From: Oscillospiraceae bacterium
Lineage (GTDB): Bacteria; Bacillota; Clostridia; UBA1381; UBA9506
Assembly (NCBI GenBank): GCA_015068905.1
Contig: SVJQ01000001.1
Location: 169,104 to 233,103 of the forward strand
Length of the DNA stretch: 64,000 nt
Direction: 5' to 3'
A model generated the notes under the pieces. The model saw only the letters and a list, made by a program, of their open reading frames with translations, made no database searches and was not told the origin of the DNA. Positions within the stretch are counted from its first letter, which is position 1. Each line of letters begins with the position of its first letter. Shown one piece after another: positions 19,009-30,500 of this stretch. The position numbers and the translations under genes were made by a program.

Positions 19009-20764
19009 AAGAATCATTGCACTTATAACAAGCTTATTAATTCTGTGCTCGATGCTGGTTATTCCTGCATCAGCAGATGGCCTCAGCCCCATCACCTATG
19101 ATGGTGAACGTATTGAGATTGAGGCAACGGTAGATGCGCCGGAAGGCTCTTATGTTACCGTTATCGTTGGTAAACCCGGCACAACTCTTGCGCAGGTGCA
19201 GGCGGCAACAGCCGCTCAGCTTCTGCCTTTGGTTGAGTATATCGGGGTTTTCCCGGTGAGTGCGACCACTCCCAATTTAAATGCAACCATTGAACTGCGT
19301 GAAAATCTTGCCACAGGTACCTGTGAGGTTTACATCGCAACTATGACCACCGCTTTTTCAAAGCTGGGTGAGTTTGAAAACTTAAGCCGCCTTGAAATTG
19401 CAGGCATGGTTACAGCTTTCAACGAAACAGCAGTTGAAAGCTATGGTACTTTGTTTACTGACAATAACAAAATGTATCTGCGTGCATTTAACGCAGATGT
19501 AACAAGCTATGAAGCACTTGATACACAAGTGACTAACTTCTATTCCTTCTTAGTCGGCAAACGCCCCTTTGCGGCAGCTGCAGCAGGTGAAACTGATGTA
19601 GGCGTGCTGGTTAAGGCATTTAACGAAGGCATTGCTTTTGCAAGCCTCTCAGAAGCAACAGCAGAAGAGATTACCGAAGTTTCTTCCTTATTAAATAGTT
19701 ATAACACAAAATATTGGAATCTGGCACTTGGGGAGGATACACCCTATGGCAACCTGAGCCAGACCCAAAAGGACAGAATCTGTGCAGCAATCGGTAATGG
19801 AACCTATTATGATGCGGCAAGCCTAGAGAGCGACTTTAATACCCAGCTTGCTATCTCAGTCTTCTTAGAATGTGCGACAGAAATGGATCTGCTGTCTGCA
19901 ATGACAACCTATGGCAGCGTTTATCAGCTAGATGCAACCCTGATGCAGGACAGCCGTATTGACGAGTATTACACAACCATGATTCATAACGAAATGATTG
20001 CAAACAAGCATCTTGTTTCTGATGTATCCACCCTGCAGAGTGTCTACGCGCAGGCGATCAGCACCGTTTTAGCCGGTATTCCTGTAGTCGATGACGACGA
20101 TGACGACAGATACTACGGCAGCACCGGCGGAGGCGGTGGCGGTGGAGGTGGCATCATCATTAAAGATGATAAGAAGCCTTCGACCGATTTAGTGCCTGTT
20201 CCTGAAAAGAGCTTCTTTAGGGATGTAGCAGAGACACACTGGGCGTATGAAAATATTCAGAAACTGTATGACAAGAAAATTGTTTCCGGCAAAGGTGACG
20301 GTCAGTTTGCACCAAGCGATAACGTGACTCGCGAAGAATACGCTAAAATGATGGTTTTAGCCTTAGATAGCAGCATCACAGACAGCACGGTGTCATACAG
20401 CGATGTTAAGGCAGGCAGCTGGTATCAGCCCTATATTGCAACAGCTGTTCGTGACGGTTTAATCAATGGCTTAGGCGACGGAACCGTGGGCATTGGCAAG
20501 GCACTCAGCCGTGAAGATGCCGCTGTGATGATTGAACGTGCATTGACTCGTGAAGGTATTACCTTAAAGGATGCAGGTACTGCATTTGGCGATAACGACC
20601 AAATTGCAGATTATGCAAAATCAGCGGTCGGCAAGCTGGTGCAGACCGGTATTTTAACCGGCTATGGAGATAACACTTTTATGCCGAAGCAGACAATCAG
20701 CCGTGCTGAGGTTTGCACCGTGATTGTCAGAATGATTAATTTATTGGAAGGAGAGGGTAAATAA
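19001..20764 (+). CDS. Exported SLH protein with Asp/Gly-rich linker (cassette 1, gene A)
   Basis: Signal peptide; 'VVDDDDDDRYYGSTGGGGGGGGG' linker; C-terminal SLH repeats 'FFRDVAETHWAYENIQKLYDKKIVSGKGDGQFAPSDNVTREEYAKMMV'. Start overlaps the preceding stop by 8 bp. Confidence 0.85.
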   Translation: MNKRIIALITSLLILCSMLVIPASADGLSPITYDGERIEIEATVDAPEGSYVTVIVGKPGTTLAQVQAATAAQLLPLVEYIGVFPVSATTPNLNATIELRENLATGTCEVYIATMTTAFSKLGEFENLSRLEIAGMVTAFNETAVESYGTLFTDNNKMYLRAFNADVTSYEALDTQVTNFYSFLVGKRPFAAAAAGETDVGVLVKAFNEGIAFASLSEATAEEITEVSSLLNSYNTKYWNLALGEDTPYGNLSQTQKDRICAAIGNGTYYDAASLESDFNTQLAISVFLECATEMDLLSAMTTYGSVYQLDATLMQDSRIDEYYTTMIHNEMIANKHLVSDVSTLQSVYAQAISTVLAGIPVVDDDDDDRYYGSTGGGGGGGGGIIIKDDKKPSTDLVPVPEKSFFRDVAETHWAYENIQKLYDKKIVSGKGDGQFAPSDNVTREEYAKMMVLALDSSITDSTVSYSDVKAGSWYQPYIATAVRDGLINGLGDGTVGIGKALSREDAAVMIERALTREGITLKDAGTAFGDNDQIADYAKSAVGKLVQTGILTGYGDNTFMPKQTISRAEVCTVIVRMINLLEGEGK

Positions 20765-23448
20765 TGTTAAAGCGTTTCGTATGTTTATTGCTTGCTGTTT
20801 CCTTATGTGCCATCCCCTTCGTTGTGCCTCATGCGGCTGAAGAGCTTGAAGTTCTTCCACAGAACATTGCTTTTCTGCAGGATTTGGGTATTTTAGAAGA
20901 AATCCCTGAAGTCGGCTTGTATGAGCGCAGAGTGTATTACACAAGAGAAAAGCTGGCAAAAACCCTTTCTATGATGCTTTTATCCAGTGAGCCTGTTATT
21001 ATTCAGGAACCGGAAATCAGAGACGTGGCAGGCAACGAATATATTAATTATATTGATTTTGTTGTTACCCAGGACCTGATGAAGCTGGATACAAAGCTAA
21101 TGTTCCATCCTAAAGACTATGTCACCCTTGATATGGCAGTCTATGGCATGGTGAACGCTTTGGAATATCATCCGCTGGCAGAGGAGTTAGGTGGCACAGC
21201 AGAGGCTTATTTATCTGTTGCGGTCGACATTGGCCTTCTGCGTAAGGTTGATATCAAAGACCCTGAACGTATTACGATTTTTGAACTGGGCGAAATGGTA
21301 GATAACGCAATGCGCATCACCCCTATGGTGCAAAAGGATGAAATTATCACCTGCATCAAGCCCACTCTTTTAGAGCAGAAAGAGCTGTTTAGAAAAAGCG
21401 GCCGTATTCTGGCGAATACAAATGTGGGCCTGTCAATTGACAAAGCACCCAGAGGGTATGTGAATATTGACGGCAAGCTCTATCCTACCAAGCTTGTGAT
21501 AGAAGACATTACCGTTGGTGCGATTGTTACCTATTACACACAAAAAATTGACAACAAAGAGCATGTTATCAGCTACTATGCAACCAGTGACGAAGGTGTT
21601 TTGTCCTTAGATGCAGACGAGATTGAGGGCATTTCCTTTACAGATTCAAGCGTCAAGCTGACCTACGACGAGGAAGAAGAGGCTGTGATTGACAGACGTG
21701 CATTTGTGCTGGTTAACGGCAAAAATTACAGCTTGACTCCTGAACTCTTTGACGTGTTTACAAGCGGTACTATCAATATGCGTGACAGTGATGACAACGG
21801 CACCTTTGATGTGGTTTATATGGACCTGTACCGGACAGAGGTTATCGGTGCAGTAGGTGCCGGTGCCAAGAACATCATCACAAAATATTACAACCAGTCT
21901 ATTAAGCTGGAGCCTGTTGGCGACGGTCTTCGCATTATTAAAGAAAACAAAGAGATTGATGTAAGCGAACTTGCAATCGGTCAGGTTATCAGCGTTAGCT
22001 GTGATGCCTTTACCATTAACGCAGGACAGCTGACATTTGACTATAACAATGCGACAAAGCTGACCATTCGTGTTTCTGACAAAACTGTTACCGGCGTGGT
22101 TACCCAGACAGTTGACGGCAGTAACTACATTGTGGTAGACGACATTAAATATGAAGCAAGTAGCTACCTTAAAAAGGCATATGACGATGGCAAGGTTTTT
22201 GCAGTTCAGCCCGGTCAGCCTGTTGTGCTTTACTTAGACATTTATGACAAGGTTATCACCCATGAGGTTAACTCTAAAGAAAACCTGATGGAATATGGCT
22301 ATCTGATTGACGCTGCCGTTAACACCCAGGGTCTTAACCAAAACCTGATGTTAAAACTTTTATGTGAAGACGGTAAAATCAGAATTTTTGATGCGGCTAA
22401 AACCTATCTGTTAAACGGCGTGACTGTGAAAAAGCACAGCTTAACAGGTAGCTACGGTGAAAATCTTGACACTCGTCAGCTCATTCGCTACCGCGTGCAA
22501 AATGAAATGGTGAAAGAGATTGATACCGTGCAGGTTAACCCCTTGGTTGAAAGCTCCAAAAACTCTTTAAGCCGTGACTATACCTCAGGCGCTACCAGCT
22601 TAAGCTACCGTTTCGGTAACTTCGGTTGGAAGGTTGTTATGTTGGCAACCACACCGGCATTTAACGTGCCCGACCCGTCAGCAACTGAGGTGGATGATTC
22701 ACAGTTTGTCCGTGTATCAACCGCCACAACGGTGCAGGATAAATCTTATAAAATTGATGCTTATGATATGGACGACCGCTTGGTTGCCGGCTGTATTTTA
22801 AGATATTCAGCAACAGCCGTTGCAAACTATGGCGATAAAGATGTGGTATATATGATTTCAGACGTATGCCGCGCCGTTGGCCCTGACGGATTGCCCACCA
22901 CACAGCTCACCCTGCTTGACAGTACTGAGGGTGGCGAAACCATCGTTTATTTTGCAGACGATGTTGACTGCCGCTTAAATCACGGCAAGCAGTATGGCAA
23001 TGCATCTGCAGAGCAGACCGGCAACGAGCTGACCGCAGCAGACTTTAAACGCGGTGACCTGATTCGTTACCTGCCGGATGATAATGGTATGGTTGCTAAC
23101 ATTGAGCGTGTATTCCGCTACAGCGCAAGTGAGCCTACAAAGCCTGTTGCTTACGGTTCAGGCGGTGCTTACGGCGTATCCTATTCAGCCTTTGCATACA
23201 ACGTTAACTTAGACTACTTAACTGTTTGTATGAACAAAAATGTGGCAAGTGCAACGCCTGAAGAGTTCTGCGCTATTCCCACATCCCGTTTCAAAACCGT
23301 ACCGGTTTATAATGTAAATGAGGATGAGGTATATCTGGAAAAAGACGTGTTTAACACACCGTCTTACTCAGGCGCATCCAACACAATGCTCTGGCTGCAG
23401 ACCTATACATCAGAAATCATGGGCGCTTTTGCCTATTGCTTGGATTGA
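20764..23448 (+). CDS. Exported ~890 aa protein, degenerate SLH-like N-terminus, unknown beta-rich body (cassette 1, gene B)
   Basis: Signal peptide; start is coupled to the upstream stop (taaATG); same layout as 54232..56883. Confidence 0.7.
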   Translation: MLKRFVCLLLAVSLCAIPFVVPHAAEELEVLPQNIAFLQDLGILEEIPEVGLYERRVYYTREKLAKTLSMMLLSSEPVIIQEPEIRDVAGNEYINYIDFVVTQDLMKLDTKLMFHPKDYVTLDMAVYGMVNALEYHPLAEELGGTAEAYLSVAVDIGLLRKVDIKDPERITIFELGEMVDNAMRITPMVQKDEIITCIKPTLLEQKELFRKSGRILANTNVGLSIDKAPRGYVNIDGKLYPTKLVIEDITVGAIVTYYTQKIDNKEHVISYYATSDEGVLSLDADEIEGISFTDSSVKLTYDEEEEAVIDRRAFVLVNGKNYSLTPELFDVFTSGTINMRDSDDNGTFDVVYMDLYRTEVIGAVGAGAKNIITKYYNQSIKLEPVGDGLRIIKENKEIDVSELAIGQVISVSCDAFTINAGQLTFDYNNATKLTIRVSDKTVTGVVTQTVDGSNYIVVDDIKYEASSYLKKAYDDGKVFAVQPGQPVVLYLDIYDKVITHEVNSKENLMEYGYLIDAAVNTQGLNQNLMLKLLCEDGKIRIFDAAKTYLLNGVTVKKHSLTGSYGENLDTRQLIRYRVQNEMVKEIDTVQVNPLVESSKNSLSRDYTSGATSLSYRFGNFGWKVVMLATTPAFNVPDPSATEVDDSQFVRVSTATTVQDKSYKIDAYDMDDRLVAGCILRYSATAVANYGDKDVVYMISDVCRAVGPDGLPTTQLTLLDSTEGGETIVYFADDVDCRLNHGKQYGNASAEQTGNELTAADFKRGDLIRYLPDDNGMVANIERVFRYSASEPTKPVAYGSGGAYGVSYSAFAYNVNLDYLTVCMNKNVASATPEEFCAIPTSRFKTVPVYNVNEDEVYLEKDVFNTPSYSGASNTMLWLQTYTSEIMGAFAYCLD

Positions 23449-23453
23449 GGTGA

Positions 23454-24848
23454 ATGAATATGAAAAAGTTTTTAACAATATTTTTAGCCTGCGTGCTGAT
23501 GCTTTGTCCTATGTCATTTGCCTCAGCCGATGGGGCAGTAACCTATACGTCAGATTTTTCGGGCACAATTAGTACATCAGTTAATGAAGCTAACGGCATA
23601 ACGTCCTACAGCTATACTGATGATGTGTGGAAGATTGATACCGGCAGTGCCCAGGCAATGAGTTATTATTCTTGTCAGGTAACAGATGAAAGACTTACTC
23701 TGTCAATTGCAGACAATGTTTTGACAGCAACGGCTATCTCCCCGAAGGACAGTGCCCTGACCACCAAGAACATTACTTTTACGGATGAAATTGATACAGT
23801 TTATACCGTATTTAAGTTTTGTGTGGCATCCTCCGGCTATACCGGTCAGTGGATGATTGGCGCCGGCGCTGTTTCTACCAGTAATACAGACTATGGTTTG
23901 TTGGGTATTGGCGGAGACGGAAAGATTTATGAAATTATAGCTCCGAATCCCCATTTAGGTAGCGCCCGCACAGAAGTGGCATCTTACAGCTTTAACACTT
24001 GGTATACCACGGTGGTTAAAGTGACACCAGGTGCTTATTCTGCCACAATCTATAAGGCAGACGGCACCGTGCTTGCAACAAAAGAGATCATCAACGCTGC
24101 AGATAAGCAGTTTGCTGTTGCCCGTACTGATTTAATGTTCCGTTCTCATGTGGGAACCAACATTCCCCTTCAGCTTAAAGATGCTAAAATGATTGCAACC
24201 GGTTCTGCGGCAACGCCCGCACTCACCACCACGGATGTGGCAGAGGGCGATGATGGTGTTTCCCGTAAGCTGGATGTTACCTTTAACTCTAATGTGCTTT
24301 TAGATGCAGCATCTGTGACAGCGTCCCTGACAAAGGGTGGGGTAGATGCAGGGAATTACAAGGTTACCTGCCCTGACCCGTTTACCGTAAGGGTAGAGGG
24401 CAAAAATGCAGGCGGCGATGTGGTTCTTTTGGACCGTGATACCGAATACACCTTGCAGGTGGGTAGCTTTACCCCCATCACCTTTACAACAGAAGAGATG
24501 CACATGGTGACAGATGCCGACCTCACCATTGATGCGCTGGCAGCTGATGATACTGTGGCAGATGATGACATTGCGACCCTTGCAGCAGGTAAGGTAAAGG
24601 TTCACCTTTCTGTAACAGACCCCCTATCATATCCCAGCTTTTCAGGCAGAATGATGGCGGTGCTCTATACAGAAAGCGGTCATTTGGCATGGCTTGACTA
24701 TGCAGACCTTTCCGGTGCTGATTTTGCAGACTTAAATGCAATCTTTACCCTGCCGGAGATACCTGCAAACGCACAGCTTAAGGTATATCTCTTCGATAAC
24801 GAAAACATCTATGCACCGGTTTGCGCACCGGTAACCTTTGGCTCCTAA
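23454..24848 (+). CDS. Exported protein with lectin-like 'YSYTDDVW' domain plus SbsA-type Ig-like domain
   Basis: Start at the ATG (MKKFLTIFLACVLMLCPMSFASA...) at about 23460. Shares blocks 'SYSYTDDVW', 'W..GAG', 'WYTTVVKV' with 24903 and 27507 products. Confidence 0.75.
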   Translation: MNMKKFLTIFLACVLMLCPMSFASADGAVTYTSDFSGTISTSVNEANGITSYSYTDDVWKIDTGSAQAMSYYSCQVTDERLTLSIADNVLTATAISPKDSALTTKNITFTDEIDTVYTVFKFCVASSGYTGQWMIGAGAVSTSNTDYGLLGIGGDGKIYEIIAPNPHLGSARTEVASYSFNTWYTTVVKVTPGAYSATIYKADGTVLATKEIINAADKQFAVARTDLMFRSHVGTNIPLQLKDAKMIATGSAATPALTTTDVAEGDDGVSRKLDVTFNSNVLLDAASVTASLTKGGVDAGNYKVTCPDPFTVRVEGKNAGGDVVLLDRDTEYTLQVGSFTPITFTTEEMHMVTDADLTIDALAADDTVADDDIATLAAGKVKVHLSVTDPLSYPSFSGRMMAVLYTESGHLAWLDYADLSGADFADLNAIFTLPEIPANAQLKVYLFDNENIYAPVCAPVTFGS

Positions 24849-24902
24849 AAATTTTACTGCTTTGCAGTTTTATTATAAATTTATTATATAGGAGGAATTA
24901 AA

Positions 24903-27263
24903 ATGGTAAAAAAAGTTTTATCCTTTTTCCTGGCAACAATGCTGATGATGTCAGTATTGTCAGTGTCTGCCTCGACAGGTACAGTAGCAACATCCGGTTT
25001 TGATGGTACATTGTCAACCACAACAAATGAGGAAACAGAAGTTGTTACTTACAGCTACACTGATGATGTTTGGAACATCACAAATTCCGGTGCTTACAGA
25101 GCACTTGGTACGACAGGACTTCTGACATCTGAGAGTGTAGCACTAGAAATAGTGAATGAATCTGCTGAATCAAGCAATAAGGTTCTTCAGGCAACACAGC
25201 TCGTAGGTACACCTGGCACAGATTTCGCTAAAAACGACTCTTCGCTTAGTACCAATGCAGTAGCTTTGGCAGAAAACGATACGGTATATATATCTTTTGA
25301 TTTTAAAGTCCCTGCCGGAAATACAGAACGCTGGATGATTGGTGCCGGTGGTGTGCAAAGCACAGGAAGCTGGCAATATAGAGACCAAACCTTATTTGTT
25401 CTTTATAATGGCAAGATCTATGACCCAAAAGATACCTTGGGAAACTATGACTCAACAACGGGCGTTTCTTACCAGAAGGATAAATGGTACACTGTTCAGA
25501 TTGCAGTTAATGCAGCCGGCGTCAGTGGCTACATTTATGATGAAACAGGCTGCATAGCAGACTATAGCAAAACAGTAAGTACATATACTGTTGGATGTGC
25601 CAGCGTTGGCTTTACTGATCAGTATACAGAACCTGCAGGTGCTAAAATTCAGCTTGATAATGCTAAAATGTATACTGTAAATTCCGCAACCCACGGAGTA
25701 GAGGTTGTTTCTTCTCCTCAGGCTGTAACTGAAGCAACAGATGTGAATCCGACCTTTACGCTGAAATTTGACCAGCCGGTGAATACGACCGGTATTACCC
25801 TGACACCGGCAGGCGGCGAACCTGTTGATGTTGCCGTTAACGCTCTTACGCCTGAAACATTGCAGGTATCTGCAACCGGTCTTGCTAAGGGTGAAACCTA
25901 TACCTTAAGCTGGGCAAATGTAACCGGTATGGCAGGCAACAGCCTGGCTGACAGCGAAACCACATCTGTTACCTATGCGACAACAGCTATCAATCCTGTC
26001 ACAATTGATTACATTGACAACTTTACCGGTGCAACTGTTACGGACAACACATATACAAGTGATGTTTGGAAACTGACCGATAGTGAAGCAACTGCACTAT
26101 GCTCCAGAAAAGCTAATGTAACTAAAGCCATTGTATCGGATGAAGGAAACAGTATGCTGCAGATTTCTCAGTTGCCCTCTGCTTCAAGCAAGGACCATAT
26201 GTTGCCGATGAACCGTGCGAAACAGAACTCGTTAGCTGCCAACGAAACAGTTTATGGTATCTTCAGTTTTAAGGTTCCTGCAACAACCGGTGATGGTCAG
26301 TTCCATCTTGGTGCTTCCGAGTCTGCGGTTATGCGGTTGGTTGTGAGTAAGACCTATAATAAAATAAATGCCTATGGTGTTGATGCTTGGCATGGCGGTC
26401 AGGTAGGAGATTTAGTAGAACTTTCGCTGGGTCAGTGGTATACAGCAGTGATTAAAATTAACACGACCAGTGTAAGTGCGTATATCTATGATGCTAATGG
26501 CATTTTAAAACAGGATCATTCAAAGAGCGTTACATCTGTTATAGCCGTTCCGACAATTTTTGATATGGCGACAACCGGCGACAATAATGCTATAATGTTA
26601 GTTGATGACAGCCGTTATATGGTCGTAACGAATGACAACACAATGGAACTGGAAGAAAGCAGCATTGCAGCTAATGCAACCAATGTAGAGCTGCTGGATC
26701 AGACAGTTGACCTTAAGTTTGATATGCCGATTGCAGATTCTGCAGTAAACGGTATTACCTTAAATGGCGAGGCTGTTACAGCAGTTAAAACAGCATATGA
26801 TTCTGTTCGTGTAACCCTGCCGGCAGTATTAGCACCGAACACGCCTTACACCTTAAGCTTTGCAAATGTAACCGGTATGTCCGGCAACAGCTTGTATGGC
26901 GCAAAGACCTTAAGCTTTACTACAAAGGCAGTAGAGGACGACCTGATTGTTACCGGTCTTGATAAGCTGAGAAATAACAGTGGTGATGTGGCACCCGGTC
27001 AGTCGATTGCGGTTACAAACGTTGGCGCAGCAAAAACAGATGTTGACTTTATCGTTGCGTTCTACAGTGCAGCAGACAAACTGATTGGTGCACAGTGGGT
27101 AACTGATGTTGACTTCGGTGCTCAGGCTAAAGCTCAGTTGCAGCTTGCTAATGATGGCTATGTATACCGTGGCGTTAACGGTATCCGCGTGTTTGCCTTT
27201 ACTGCAGACAGCGAATTAAAGCCCGTCTTTAGCGGTGCAACCTACGGCAATCTTTGGGACTAA
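24903..27263 (+). CDS. Exported protein with two lectin-like domains alternating with SbsA-type Ig-like domains
   Basis: Signal peptide; two copies of the 'Y(T)SDVW...WYT..I' domain, two 'F..PV..TGIT/NGIT...YTLSWANVTGMAGNSL' Ig-like domains. Confidence 0.75.
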   Translation: MVKKVLSFFLATMLMMSVLSVSASTGTVATSGFDGTLSTTTNEETEVVTYSYTDDVWNITNSGAYRALGTTGLLTSESVALEIVNESAESSNKVLQATQLVGTPGTDFAKNDSSLSTNAVALAENDTVYISFDFKVPAGNTERWMIGAGGVQSTGSWQYRDQTLFVLYNGKIYDPKDTLGNYDSTTGVSYQKDKWYTVQIAVNAAGVSGYIYDETGCIADYSKTVSTYTVGCASVGFTDQYTEPAGAKIQLDNAKMYTVNSATHGVEVVSSPQAVTEATDVNPTFTLKFDQPVNTTGITLTPAGGEPVDVAVNALTPETLQVSATGLAKGETYTLSWANVTGMAGNSLADSETTSVTYATTAINPVTIDYIDNFTGATVTDNTYTSDVWKLTDSEATALCSRKANVTKAIVSDEGNSMLQISQLPSASSKDHMLPMNRAKQNSLAANETVYGIFSFKVPATTGDGQFHLGASESAVMRLVVSKTYNKINAYGVDAWHGGQVGDLVELSLGQWYTAVIKINTTSVSAYIYDANGILKQDHSKSVTSVIAVPTIFDMATTGDNNAIMLVDDSRYMVVTNDNTMELEESSIAANATNVELLDQTVDLKFDMPIADSAVNGITLNGEAVTAVKTAYDSVRVTLPAVLAPNTPYTLSFANVTGMSGNSLYGAKTLSFTTKAVEDDLIVTGLDKLRNNSGDVAPGQSIAVTNVGAAKTDVDFIVAFYSAADKLIGAQWVTDVDFGAQAKAQLQLANDGYVYRGVNGIRVFAFTADSELKPVFSGATYGNLWD

Positions 27264-27283
27264 TCCCGACTTATGATTTTTAT

Positions 27284-27313
27284 AATCCGGCGGTGGTTTT
27301 CCACCGCCGGATT
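27284..27313. terminator. Hairpin downstream of 24903..27263
   Basis: AATCCGGCGGTGG-tttt-CCACCGCCGGATT, 13-bp perfect stem, weak U tract. Confidence 0.6.
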
Positions 27314-27413
27314 GTAGAAATACCCTGCGTAAAAGGTTTTTATGAGGGCTTTTAGAGCCTTGATAAAAGTTTTTTGCTTTTATAAAAAACTATATGGCTT
27401 TGAAATATAACAA

Positions 27414-27471
27414 TGTAGGGCAGGGGCTTGCTCCTGCCGGACAAGCGGAACGAGCAAGCCCGTTCCCTACA
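27414..27471. repeat. REP-like imperfect palindrome
   Basis: TGTAGGG-ca-GGGGCTTGCTC...GAGCAAGCCC-gtt-CCCTACA, intergenic, typical of interspersed palindromes in Clostridia. Confidence 0.6.
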
Positions 27472-27506
27472 GAGCTTCGTCAAAGTACATTAAAGGGTGT
27501 GTTTGT

Positions 27507-30500
27507 ATGATTAAAAAATTGTTTTCTGCCGTTTTGGCTGTGGTGATGCTATCGGCATTATTGCCGGTGTTTGCAGACTATGCACCGACGGTATATACCT
27601 CTGATTTTGAGGGCGGTGCTGCCGTTACTGAGGGGCAGAGCAGTTATACATATTCTGATGCGGTATGGAGCCTTTCAACCTCATCCGCCCGCCGGCCGAC
27701 CGCCTATAGCGGTGAGCTTGGTTTTGACAGAGTTGAGCTTGCGGTTAAACCTGAAAGCACCGGCTCAGATAACCATGTTTTAGTGGCAACCCAAAAGGGC
27801 AGCACAGCGCTGACAACCAAAGATATTGCGCTGGATGATGGGACTGATGCGGTTTATATCTCTTTCCGCTTTAAGGTGCCCACCGGAACTGGCACCGGTC
27901 AATGGCAGCTTGGTGTTGGCAGCCATTATACAGCGACAGCCGGCGGCAATCATGATACCACCCTTTTGACAATTCGCGATGATAATAAAATTGGCGTGGT
28001 TAATCAGGCGCAAAATCCCCATCTTTCGGCATATATTTCAGAGACGGTAAGCTATCAGCGTGATACGTGGTATACAGCCGTTATTTATGTTGATAAAAAC
28101 ACCCGGGCGGCGTATATATATGACGGCACAAAGTTGGTGGCGCAGAACAGCATCTATAGCGAAATGAAAGAGATGGTTGTGGCAAGAGCCGACCTGAGAA
28201 GCTGGTGTAACACCTATTTTCTGCCAAACGGCTTTACCATTATGGTGGATGATGCAAACATTACGGCTGTAAAAAAAGCCTCTGATACGGTGACTTTGAC
28301 TGCATCAAGCATCACCGACGGTGAAACAGATGTCTCTTGCATGCCGAGCTTTGACCTGACCTTTTCAAGACCGTTAAAAACCGAACAGACAGGCAATGTG
28401 ACAGTTGGCGGCAGCGCAGAGGGTGTTTCGGTTTTAAGTATAGCACCAAACAAGCTACGGGTTTCAGTTAGCAGAACTTTAGACTATTCAACAGAATATA
28501 CACTTGATTTTTCAAGGGTTTGTGATATGGCAGGTAACACCGTTTCAGGCATAACAAGCCTTGACTTTACCACGGTGTATATGCCCCTGTCCTTCTATCC
28601 TGTTTCTGTTTCTTTAAAGAAAGAGGGTAGCACAACCTTTGGCCTGCCTTTAGAGCTGCCGGTTAAAAACCACACGGGTATGCCTCTTTCGGCGCGGTTG
28701 TTTGTTGCACTTTATCAAAAGACTGCCACAGGTGACACCTTAGCCGGTGTTGAAAACAAAGCGGTGACCATTCCGGCAGAGGCAGAGAGCGTAAGTTTTA
28801 CGGTCTCCGGCAATTATCATGATGTTTCTTATGTTAAAGTGATGGCTTTTGACAGCACAGATACTGTCCGTCCCCTTTCAGAGCCCATTAATGTGCCGAT
28901 GGTAGAGGATGTGCCTGTGTATGATGTCAGCCGCTACGAAAAGGTACTTTTGTTTAAGCAGGATTTTGAGGGTGACCCCCTGCCGGGCAATGTAACAACC
29001 CAATATCATTACAGCGCAAGTCAGATTGACCCCACAGGCGGTATTGACGGCAGCGGTGCCTACGGCGTTGATGGCACATCTGAAATTTCCGGTCAGGGTA
29101 CGCTGTCTTATGTGGTCAGTGGTCTTAATATTCCTGCCGGCACCGGCATTTTAATGACAGCTATGCTGAAAGCAGAGGATATCTCAGGTACAGTTGCAGA
29201 ATCCGGCAAGGATGCTTATGCCGAGGGTCTGCGCACCACAATAACCTATAAAAACACACAAACAGGTGACTCGAAATCTGTTTATATGATAGATGAAACG
29301 GTGAACGGCACAACAGACTGGATACAGTCTATGCAATATGATGTTTGTGATTTTGCAGTTGACCGTGTTGCGGTGACCTGTTATCTGGTAGAGAGCGTTA
29401 ACCGGGGCCGTGGTTGGTATGATGATGTTTGCCTCTATACCGTCGGCTTTGACCCCTTTATTGATGCTGTTTTGGAAAAACCCACCTACAAGGGCTTTAT
29501 CTATGGTGAGGGCGGCGAAAATGACATCGTTCTTTCGACCAATGTTAAGAGCTATAACACCTATGATTTGGCAAGCTCAGTTGCAACAGCGAAAATTGTT
29601 GATAAAACTGATCGGGTCATTGTCTCAGCCACACGTTCTGATTTTAGTGATGAGATTTCCTTTACCTTCTCCTCAGGTATTTTGAATATGAATGAGGATT
29701 ATTATCTGCAGCTTTCCTTAGACAACCCATCTGCCGAAAAATGCTATGGCAAGCGTGAGTGGAAGATTAGAAAACGCCCGGCAGACTATCGCCCCAATAA
29801 CTATTTTGACGAATATGGTCGATATGTGATTGACGGTAAGCCCACGTTTTTGATGGGTGTTTACGGTGAAAACAAGCTGTATGAGCTGATTGACAAAATT
29901 GATGGTTCTGCCATTGATTTGATTGTTCCTTACGGTTATATATGGATTCCTGTTGGCAGAAACAGCGCAGGGGAGATCACAACCGGTGTTGATACCGCCC
30001 TGCTAGATTATGCTCACGCACGGGGTATTAAGATGACTGCGCCCCTGACCCATTTCTTATATTCAAAGGTTAATGCTACCGGTCGGTTTTCAGGTGTTAT
30101 TAAAAACACTGCCGATTCAAGAGCTGTTTATGAAAGTTTTGCAAAAACTCTGAATCATCCGGCGATTTTAGGCTATTATATGGCTGATGAACTGTCCAGC
30201 CAACGTTATGGTGCCGAGGTAGAGTGGGCAAGCAGAATTCTTTCAGATTTAGATTTTGACGGCATTACATTGAATGCCACAAGCCGTGCTCACAATCAGC
30301 GTGAGCAGCTGCGGTTTGCTGACAGCGTGAACACCTCGTCCTATCCTGTTGACTTAGGTGACGGTACGGACGATTTATCCAAGGTGACAGAGCATATTTC
30401 TGCCATTACGCAGTACCTGCCAGAGGGCAACAGACCGCACTTTGCGGTGCTGCAGTCTTATAAAATGGGCGGTGCCCTTCGTGGACCTGATGAGGCAGAA

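Noticed and set aside
20080-20170. Asp and Gly codon runs as a DNA microsatellite
   Set aside because: In frame within an SLH linker and mirrored in the paralogue at 53580; better explained as a flexible protein linker.
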